Below are positions 1 through 5,406 of a stretch of DNA of 5,867 nucleotides, in pieces. The position numbers and the translations under genes are program-made. Under the pieces are notes generated by a model. The model worked only from the letters and a program-made list of their open reading frames with translations. It did not search any database and was not told where the DNA came from. The DNA is from Prevotellaceae bacterium (GTDB lineage: Bacteria; Bacteroidota; Bacteroidia; Bacteroidales; Bacteroidaceae). Numbering within the stretch: position 1 is the first letter of the stretch; the number at the start of each line of letters is the position of its first letter. Location of the stretch: contig JAJPYW010000120.1 of assembly GCA_021204715.1 (NCBI GenBank), positions 1 to 5,867 on the forward strand, written 5' to 3'.

Positions 1-674
1 GCCATGAGCGAGGCGTTCTGGTAGGAGAGGTTGCAGTCTTGCCAGCCGAAGTCGTAACCTCGTGGGGCGCTGAACACAAGGAGGGCTTTGGCGTTGCACA
101 TACAAGGACGTTCGCCGGCAAGCCAGCGGCGCTTCAGCCGTTCCAATCCGGGGGCTTCGGCATATAAGTCGGGCAGCAGGGCTTTGGTTAGGGGACGCGT
201 CACGGAATTCATCAGCACGCCGGCCAAGGAGAGGAAACACTTCATGGTGGCGTCTTCGATGGCTTGCAAGGCGTCGGGCGAGGCGATGACGGTGACTTTT
301 ACCCGTCGGGAGTTCTCGGCGGTGGGGGCGTAACGGGCGGCTTCCAAGATGTCCTTTAATGCCGCTTCGGGTATGGGGCGGCCGGTCAGGGTGCGGTTGG
401 AACGGCGGCTGCGGATGAGCTCCAACAGGGATTCGGGCCGGGGCAGCAGCGCTTGCCGTATGTCGTGTATGCGCCCGGCAGGGAAGCGTTTGTGGCGGAT
501 GGCGTTGCCCGCGCACACGTCCACGCAATGGCCGCAGGCGATGCAGGCTTCAGGGTTGGCCGCTTGGGGAATTTCCGTCTTGGCACCCGTAAATACTTCG
601 CTTGGGCAGACGGTGACGCAATGTCCGCAACGACGGCAAAGGGCGGCATCGATACTGATTTCCATATTCTTCAT
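1..674 (-). CDS. Ferredoxin-nitroreductase fusion protein, N-terminal part (runs off left edge)
   Basis: This is the first 224 residues of a nitroreductase-family flavoprotein; the C-terminus lies beyond the left edge. Residues 13-23 (CRRCGHCVTVC) and 44-54 (CIACGHCVDVC) are two CxxCxxCxxxC motifs, so the N-terminus is a bacterial ferredoxin domain expected to hold two [4Fe-4S] clusters. The nitroreductase fold follows, with the FMN-phosphate-binding stretch RSRRSNRTL (88-96) and the family motif ARYAPTAENSR (113-123). Such proteins are cytoplasmic FMN enzymes that pass electrons from the clusters to flavin; the physiological acceptor cannot be read from sequence. The second cluster motif is followed by Ala instead of the usual Pro. 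The start is ATG at 674-672; an in-frame ATG at 665-663 is the alternative, and both keep all cysteines. The gene is divergent from the DUF3857 operon and has its own candidate -7 box. Unlike that operon it uses TTA and CTA leucine codons. Family assignment is firm; substrate is unknown. Confidence 0.9.
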   Translation of the reverse strand, partial: MKNMEISIDAALCRRCGHCVTVCPSEVFTGAKTEIPQAANPEACIACGHCVDVCAGNAIRHKRFPAGRIHDIRQALLPRPESLLELIRSRRSNRTLTGRPIPEAALKDILEAARYAPTAENSRRVKVTVIASPDALQAIEDATMKCFLSLAGVLMNSVTRPLTKALLPDLYAEAPGLERLKRRWLAGERPCMCNAKALLVFSAPRGYDFGWQDCNLSYQNASLM

Positions 675-695
675 CTTTGTGCTTGTTGTTCCGGG

Positions 696-703
696 CAAAG
701 TTA
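696..703 (-). promoter_or_regulatory. Candidate Bacteroidetes -7 box for the ferredoxin-nitroreductase gene
   Basis: On the minus strand this reads TAACTTTG, a perfect match to the Bacteroidetes sigma-ABfr -7 consensus TAnnTTTG. It ends about 21 bases before the ATG at 674, implying a very short leader. No convincing TTTG -33 element sits 19-21 bases upstream, so only the -7 half is supported. Confidence 0.5.
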
Positions 704-796
704 CGCAAATCTTTGAATCGGCAGGCTTTATGCGGAGATAATATGACGCGGGGCTTGAAAGCGGTAGGCAATGTGCCTTGCCGCCGCAAATATTTG
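704..796. repeat. Pair of near-identical 12-bp elements, possible shared operator
   Basis: CGCAAATCTTTG at 704-715 and CGCAAATATTTG at 785-796 are identical at 11 of 12 positions and lie in the same orientation 81 bp apart. The second contains a perfect 10-bp palindrome (CAAATATTTG); the first is a near palindrome. One abuts the minus-strand -7 box, and the other lies 11 bp upstream of the plus-strand -33 candidate. That placement would suit one regulator acting on both divergent genes. TTTG/CAAA strings are common in Bacteroidetes promoters, so chance or promoter composition remains possible. Confidence 0.3.
761..787. repeat. Imperfect inverted repeat in the divergent intergenic region
   Basis: The left arm at 761-771 (GCGGTAGGCAA) pairs with the right arm at 778-787 (TTGCCGCCGC) around a 6-base loop. 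The stem has nine Watson-Crick pairs, one G-T pair and one bulged A. It lies upstream of both candidate promoters and has no T-tract on the plus side (AAATATTTGG follows) and only TTTC on the minus side. A protein-binding site or a weak hairpin is possible; no function is shown. Confidence 0.35.
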
Positions 797-807
797 GGGA
801 AAATGGC

Positions 808-836
808 TTGAATGACGTTCTTATTTCTTATTTTTG
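808..836 (+). promoter_or_regulatory. Candidate Bacteroidetes promoter for the DUF3857/transglutaminase operon
   Basis: TATTTTTG at 829-836 matches the Bacteroidetes -7 consensus TAnnTTTG exactly. TTG at 808-810 (as CTTG) is a partial -33 match, 18 bases upstream of the -7 box. Transcription would start near 842, leaving a leader of about 20 bases before the ATG at 862. This also argues against the longer reading frame opening at 778, which would start upstream of the promoter. Confidence 0.6.
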
Positions 837-861
837 TATCAACTTACCAAATTGTGAAGAC

Positions 862-2922
862 ATGAAGATAAAATCAGTAGCTACAGGGGTTTCGTTCCTC
901 TTGGTGTCTGCCGCCGTGTGCGGGCAGAACTGGAAGCCTTACTTGGAGGCGGCCAAGGGAGATGTGTATGCGAAAGCCGACTGCGTGGTGTTGCTCGACA
1001 GCACGTTGGTGGAGGTGCAACCCACGGGACAGAGTGCGTTTACCGTGTGCAAAACCATTCAGATACGGACGCCCAAGGGGGCTGCGGCCAACCGGGTGAT
1101 TGTGTATGATTATGACCCGTTGACGGCTTACGCCGAGTTCAGCCGCGTCACCGTGAGCCATGCCGACGGGGAGGTGGAAGAGTTGGATCTCTCCAAAACA
1201 TTGGACTACGTGGCGCCGGCCCGCGCCATCTACTGGGGCGCGCGCCAGATTATGCTCGAGATAGGCGCCTTGCAACCGGGCGATATATTGGACTACAAAA
1301 TCAACAAGAAGGGCTTCACGTATGCCTTGTTGGGTGAGGAGGCTTTGCCGGATGGCGGCGCCGGGGTAGATAGCGGCGACGCCTTGTTGAATTACGGAGT
1401 CGCTTCGGTAGATAACGGCGGCACCTTGCCTGATAATGGCGGCGACGGCGACGACGAGCGTTTCATCCCGCCCATGCGGGGGCAGTTCTACGACATCGTG
1501 CCTTTCTGGACAAGTTACCCCACCGTGCGCAAGGTCTACAAAGTGACGCTTCCCATGGAGAAGGAGATTCAGTTCCATTTTTACCAAGGATACTGCTCCT
1601 CTTCCATGAGCTACGAGAACGGACGCAAGGCTTACACCTTCGCCGTGGACAACGTGATGCCTTTCAAGAGCGAGCCGGGCATGGTGGACTTGTTTGACGC
1701 CGCGCCCAAGCTCATGCTCTCGTCCACGCCCGAGTGGAAGGACAAGTCTCTTTGGTTCAACAAGGTGAACGAGGACTACGGCAGCTTTGAAGCGTTGCCC
1801 GAAGCGCAGCGGAAGGTGGACGCGCTGATCGAGGGCAAGACCACCGAGATGGAGAAGATAGCCGCCTTGACACACTGGGTGGCCGACAACATACGCTATG
1901 CGGGCATCTCCATGGGCAAAGGTGAAGGCTACACGCTGCACAAGACGCGGATGAACTACACCGACCGTTGCGGCGTGTGCAAGGACATTGCGGGCACGTT
2001 GATTTCTTTCCTCAGAATGGCCGGTTTCCAAGCCTATCCTGCCATGACGATGGCGGGCAGCCGCATTGAAAGAATTCCTGCCGACCATTTCAACCATTGC
2101 GTGGTGGTGGTGAAGTTGGAAGACGGCTCTTATATGCCGCTCGACCCCACGTGGGTGCCTTTCTGCCGCGAGCTGTGGAGCAGTGCCGAGCAGCAGCAGA
2201 ACTACCTGCCGGGTATTCCCGAAGGGTCTGACTTGCGGGAGACACCCCTTTCGGCTCCCGAGAACCACTACGCGCGCATGACGGCCGAGAGCGCGCTCGA
2301 TGCCGACGGCACGCTGCGGGGTACCTTCACCATCACGGCCGAAGGTCAGAGCGACAGCAACATACGCAGCACCTTCACCCGGGGACAGAAGAACCAGTGG
2401 GGCGAGATGTTGGAGCGACAGCTTTTGAACGTGTCGCCCAAGGCGGTGTTGGTAAACGTGGACTATGGGGAGAAGCCGCGCAAGTACCAAGAGGCGCCCA
2501 TCGAGATTACCTTCCAATACGAGATTCCCGATTACGCCGTCAAGAGCGGGGAGGGCACGATGCTGTTCAAGCCGTTGCTGATGAACAATCTCTACAACCA
2601 AGTGCGCACCTACCTGCGCATAGACACGGGCGTGGAAGAGCGCAAGTACGGCTTCAAGGACAGCTGCTCGCGCTTGGTGGAACTCGACGAGACCGTCGAG
2701 TTGCCCGATGGATACAGCTTGGCGGGTGAGGACAAGCATGATGCCGTCGAGGGGCAGGCCGCCGACTTCGTGGGCTCGCTTTCGCAGGCCGGCGGCAAGG
2801 TGACGCTCTACAACCACCTCGCGCTGAAGAAGCGGGTGTACGAGGCGGCAGACTGGGAGAACTTCCGCCGGGCGGTGGAGGCGCACAAGCGTTATGGAGA
2901 CTATCTGTTAATCAAAAAATAA
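862..2922 (+). CDS. Exported DUF3857 / transglutaminase-like protein with intact catalytic triad
   Basis: The product has 686 residues. Residues 1-21 are a signal peptide (basic MKIK, then a hydrophobic core), with likely cleavage before Gln22. Cys20 is not a good lipobox because Val precedes it. A DUF3857-type beta domain covers roughly residues 45-270, a transglutaminase-like core roughly 325-435, and a beta-rich C-terminal region runs to the end. In the core, Cys373 (CGVCKD), His412 (DHFNHC) and Asp428 (PLDPTW) sit where the papain-like transglutaminase/protease triad is expected. The fold can cut or cross-link amide bonds, but the substrate here is unknown. Residues 162-199 form an unusual Gly/Asp/Asn-rich insertion within the DUF3857 region. 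The ATG at 862 is chosen because it gives the signal peptide and lies just downstream of the promoter. The gene is followed after 7 bp by a related gene. From codon 6 almost to the end, no TTA, CTA or TCA codon is used. Confidence 0.9.
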   Translation: MKIKSVATGVSFLLVSAAVCGQNWKPYLEAAKGDVYAKADCVVLLDSTLVEVQPTGQSAFTVCKTIQIRTPKGAAANRVIVYDYDPLTAYAEFSRVTVSHADGEVEELDLSKTLDYVAPARAIYWGARQIMLEIGALQPGDILDYKINKKGFTYALLGEEALPDGGAGVDSGDALLNYGVASVDNGGTLPDNGGDGDDERFIPPMRGQFYDIVPFWTSYPTVRKVYKVTLPMEKEIQFHFYQGYCSSSMSYENGRKAYTFAVDNVMPFKSEPGMVDLFDAAPKLMLSSTPEWKDKSLWFNKVNEDYGSFEALPEAQRKVDALIEGKTTEMEKIAALTHWVADNIRYAGISMGKGEGYTLHKTRMNYTDRCGVCKDIAGTLISFLRMAGFQAYPAMTMAGSRIERIPADHFNHCVVVVKLEDGSYMPLDPTWVPFCRELWSSAEQQQNYLPGIPEGSDLRETPLSAPENHYARMTAESALDADGTLRGTFTITAEGQSDSNIRSTFTRGQKNQWGEMLERQLLNVSPKAVLVNVDYGEKPRKYQEAPIEITFQYEIPDYAVKSGEGTMLFKPLLMNNLYNQVRTYLRIDTGVEERKYGFKDSCSRLVELDETVELPDGYSLAGEDKHDAVEGQAADFVGSLSQAGGKVTLYNHLALKKRVYEAADWENFRRAVEAHKRYGDYLLIKK
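1365..1428 (+). repeat. Internal 42-nt tandem repeat in a Gly/Asp-rich linker
   Basis: Bases 1365-1386 and 1407-1428 match at 19 of 22 positions with a 42-base (14-codon) offset. They encode VDSGDAL and VDNGGTL. The flanking segments LPDGGAG and LPDNGGDG also resemble each other. This in-frame repeat forms the core of the low-complexity stretch at residues 162-199 of the surrounding DUF3857 protein and suggests expansion by local duplication. Confidence 0.6.
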
Positions 2923-2929
2923 AAGCGGT

Positions 2930-4480
2930 ATGAAAAGAGTAGCTTATTATATATATGTATGTATGGGGGTGCTGGCATTGTCGCCCTTCATGCAGGTGAA
3001 GGCGGCCGAAGACGAGTCGGAGTTCGGCAAATTGGAGAAGCGTTACGTGCTGCATGCCGACGGCAGCGAGGAAATGCGGGTGACCGAGGAACTCTCCCTG
3101 TACAGCCATCCGGTAATCAGCCAGTATGGTGAGACGTTCATCGTGTACAATCCGGCTTACCAACGGCTGACGATACACGAGTCGTACACAAAGCAGGCCG
3201 ATGGTACCGTCATTCAAACGCCCGAGAACGCCTTTGTTGAGTGCCTTCCCCGTGAGGCCGCCAATGCGCCGGCTTACAACGGCTTGAAAGAGATGGTTAT
3301 CGTGCACACCGGCTTGGAGCGGGGCGCCACCATCTATTTGGACTATTCCGTGACCACCGAGGCCGGCTACCTGCCCGCATTGGACGTATGCGCCACCGTA
3401 GAGCAAGCCTCGCCGGTGAAAGAATACCTGTTTAGCGTAACCGTGCCCGAAGACCGGCCGTTGCACTACGCGCTTGTGAACGGTGACGACACACCCGAAG
3501 TGACCGTGGCCGACGGCAACAAGACGGTGGCTTGGAGCTTGAAGGATGTGCCTGCCTGCCCTTACTTGCGGGAGCCCAACCAAGCCTTGGCGGGCAACGT
3601 GCGCGTAATCTTGGCCAACACCTACGCTTCGATGAAGGAGTCGCTCGGCGTGTTGCAGGCACAGTTCACCGCTGCCGGCGACGCCGATGTGACAGCCCTT
3701 GCCCGGAAGCTCTTGCAGGAGCATCCACAAGACGCCGCGGCGTGCTTGAAGGGGTATGTGGACGGCTTGGGCGATTGTGCGCTCTCCTTGGAGGAGACGG
3801 GTTACCGCATCCGTCCCGCCGCCGAAGTGATACGTACCGCTTACGGTACCGAGGCCGAGAAGCTGAACTTGCTTGCCGGGCTGCTTGCCGCGGCCGGGCT
3901 GCCCGCCGAGGTGAAGGCGGCTTATCAAGTGAAGGCCGTTGACGCCGACTGTATGGGATTGGCCGCCGTGTCGGGGCTCTTCATCGACTCCCCGCAAGCG
4001 GCCGCTTTGGGTGAATACTTGCCCTTGCGCACGTTGAACGGCGTGGAGGTGGCTTTGGAGGCGCCCGCTCCCGTGAACATAACGGATGCCTTGGAGCTGA
4101 CGGACGCCACCGGCACCGTGCCGGCCGATGGTTATCGTGTGGTGACGTTGCCCGACAAGGCGCGCGCGCACTTGAACGTGGGTTACAGCGGACGCACGGC
4201 CAACTTGTTGCTGCCCCGCAAGATAGACGAGACCTTGACGTGTACCATGACGCTGCCCGAAGGCACGGCGCTCTGCACGCCGCAAGGCACCCGTGAGAAG
4301 GTGAACAGCGTGGGTGCTTGGCGCATGGCGGTCACGGTGGAGGGCAACCAAGTGACGGTGGTACGCTCGCTCAAGCTCGACAAACAACTCATCACGCCCG
4401 ACTGTTATGCCGACTACCGCAGCCTCGTGGCCGAGTGGGAGGACAGTGGCAACGCTACGTTGCTGTTGAAGGTAAATTAG
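2930..4480 (+). CDS. Exported DUF3857-family protein with degenerate (triad-less) transglutaminase-like segment
   Basis: The product has 516 residues and is a shorter relative of the upstream gene. A signal peptide covers residues 1-25 (MKR, hydrophobic core, probable cleavage after VKA). A DUF3857-type region covers about 35-230. It ends in the beta-rich tail common to this family (about 400-516, with YADYRSLVAEW near the end). The segment at 297-326 (AAEVIRTAYGTEAEK, then LLAGLLAAAGLPA) matches the helix that carries the catalytic cysteine in active members, but Glu or Thr stands at the Cys position. No His motif is seen, and the equivalent of PLDPTW reads PLRTLN. It is therefore probably non-catalytic, perhaps a periplasmic partner or regulator of the upstream protein. 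The start lies 7 bp after the upstream stop, so the two are almost certainly co-transcribed. Its TAG stop overlaps the stop of the convergent activase gene. No TTA, CTA or TCA codon occurs up to about position 4387. Confidence 0.85.
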   Translation: MKRVAYYIYVCMGVLALSPFMQVKAAEDESEFGKLEKRYVLHADGSEEMRVTEELSLYSHPVISQYGETFIVYNPAYQRLTIHESYTKQADGTVIQTPENAFVECLPREAANAPAYNGLKEMVIVHTGLERGATIYLDYSVTTEAGYLPALDVCATVEQASPVKEYLFSVTVPEDRPLHYALVNGDDTPEVTVADGNKTVAWSLKDVPACPYLREPNQALAGNVRVILANTYASMKESLGVLQAQFTAAGDADVTALARKLLQEHPQDAAACLKGYVDGLGDCALSLEETGYRIRPAAEVIRTAYGTEAEKLNLLAGLLAAAGLPAEVKAAYQVKAVDADCMGLAAVSGLFIDSPQAAALGEYLPLRTLNGVEVALEAPAPVNITDALELTDATGTVPADGYRVVTLPDKARAHLNVGYSGRTANLLLPRKIDETLTCTMTLPEGTALCTPQGTREKVNSVGAWRMAVTVEGNQVTVVRSLKLDKQLITPDCYADYRSLVAEWEDSGNATLLLKVN

Positions 4481-5382
4481 CCTCCTATACGCACTTGCAG
4501 ACCGTAGCCCTCGAAGAGGGCTACGGCTTCTTTTTGCTCCTCTTCATCGGGCGCTTGCATGGGAATGTGCTCCGGGTTGTAGAGGGTGCCCATGCGGGCG
4601 TGCTTTCCCTTGCCTATGTCGTGGTAGACAAGCAGGTTCACCACTTCGGGCGGCGTGGGCAGCGAGGCAAGGAAGCGCGCCGAGGCTTGCAGATTCTCCT
4701 TGTCGGCGTTCACTCCCACAATCAGCGGGATGCGTATCCAGTAGGGATGGCCGGCACGGCTCACCAAGGCGATGTTCTCCAATATCGTTTCGTTGCGCAC
4801 GCCCGTGTAGCGGCTGTGCAGCGAGCTGTCCATCAGCTTCAAGTCAATGAGGAAGAGCTCGCAGCACGCCATCACCTGCCTGACGTTGCCCCAGGCGGCG
4901 AAGAGCGAAGTGTCTACCGCCCGGTGGAAGCCCCGCCTGCCCACCTCTTCCAATAACTCCACCAAGTAGGCGGGGTGCATCATGGGTTCGCCGCCGCACA
5001 CGGTCACGCCCCCGCCCGACTCGGTCATCACCTGCCGTTCCTTCTCTATGACGTTCATCAGCTCCTCCAACTTCCACTCTTTGCCCGCCATCTCCATGGC
5101 TTTGGAGGGACACGCTTCGGCACACCTGCCGCACAGCACGCAGCCGTCGCCTGCCACGACGCCTTCATTCGTGAGCCGCAGCACGCCTTGCCGGCACGCC
5201 GCCACACACGAGGCGCAGCCGATGCACTTCTTTCGGTTGTAGAGCCGCGTCGCCCTTTCCGAGATGCCTTCGGGGTTGTGGCACCACACGCAGTGCAAGG
5301 GGCAACCCTTCATGAAGAGGGTGGTGCGTATGCCCGGCCCGTCGTTGATGGAGAAGCGCTTGATGTCGAACAGGAGGCTCAT
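4477..5382 (-). CDS. Glycyl radical enzyme activase (radical SAM, two extra [4Fe-4S] clusters)
   Basis: The product has 301 residues and is a full-length member of the PflA-like activase family. It cleaves S-adenosylmethionine to a 5'-deoxyadenosyl radical and abstracts hydrogen from the glycine of a partner enzyme. Cys27, Cys31 and Cys34 (GCPLHCVWCHNPE) bind the radical SAM cluster. A ferredoxin-like insert carries Cys53/56/59/63 and Cys81/84/87/91 for two further clusters; this insert is typical of activases for glycyl radical dehydratases and decarboxylases and is absent from PflA itself. GGEP at 130-133 is the SAM-binding motif. IDLKLMD with H and TG (179-194), IPLIVGVNAD (218-227) and YHDIGKGKHARMG (253-265) are family landmarks. 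It lies 24 bp downstream of the glycyl radical enzyme gene on the same strand, so that protein is the probable partner. Its 3' end contains the terminator of the opposing operon. If the partner is HypD-like, this is the trans-4-hydroxy-L-proline dehydratase activase. Confidence 0.93.
   Translation of the reverse strand: MSLLFDIKRFSINDGPGIRTTLFMKGCPLHCVWCHNPEGISERATRLYNRKKCIGCASCVAACRQGVLRLTNEGVVAGDGCVLCGRCAEACPSKAMEMAGKEWKLEELMNVIEKERQVMTESGGGVTVCGGEPMMHPAYLVELLEEVGRRGFHRAVDTSLFAAWGNVRQVMACCELFLIDLKLMDSSLHSRYTGVRNETILENIALVSRAGHPYWIRIPLIVGVNADKENLQASARFLASLPTPPEVVNLLVYHDIGKGKHARMGTLYNPEHIPMQAPDEEEQKEAVALFEGYGLQVRIGG
4502..4535 (+). terminator. Intrinsic terminator of the DUF3857 operon, inside the opposing activase gene
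   Basis: CCGTAGCCCTC (4502-4512) and GAGGGCTACGG (4516-4526) form a perfect 11-bp stem with a GAA loop, followed by CTTCTTTTTG, giving a T-tract at 4528-4535. It begins 21 bases after the TAG stop of the second DUF3857 gene. Read on the minus strand, the hairpin is followed by TCTGCAAG and lacks a T-tract, so it should act on plus-strand transcripts only. The same bases encode residues 283-294 of the activase. Confidence 0.85.
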
Positions 5383-5406
5383 GGTGGTATATACGGGTGT
5401 CGCCTT

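Noticed and set aside
349..741. Plus-strand reading frame of 130 codons at the left end
   Set aside because: It lies opposite the ferredoxin-nitroreductase gene, whose cysteine motifs and nitroreductase motifs are unmistakable.
778..861. Upstream in-frame ATG at 778 as the start of the first DUF3857 gene
   Set aside because: It would add 28 non-signal residues ahead of a clear signal peptide and would place the start upstream of the consensus promoter at 808-836.
892..924. Lipoprotein signal at Cys20 of the first DUF3857 protein
   Set aside because: The residue before the cysteine is Val and the preceding residues do not form a lipobox; an ordinary signal peptide cut before Gln22 fits better.
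874..2886. A 670-codon reading frame on the minus strand
   Set aside because: It is exactly in register with, and antisense to, the DUF3857/transglutaminase gene. It is open only because that gene avoids TTA, CTA and TCA; its His/Arg/Val-rich product resembles no family I know.
2912..4387. A 491-codon reading frame on the minus strand
   Set aside because: It is the antisense shadow of the second DUF3857 gene in the same codon register, with no recognisable domain.
4449..4463. Hairpin GCAACG-CTA-CGTTGC near the end of the second DUF3857 gene as a terminator for the minus-strand operon
   Set aside because: The stem is only 6 bp and no T-tract follows on either strand; it is likely incidental coding sequence.
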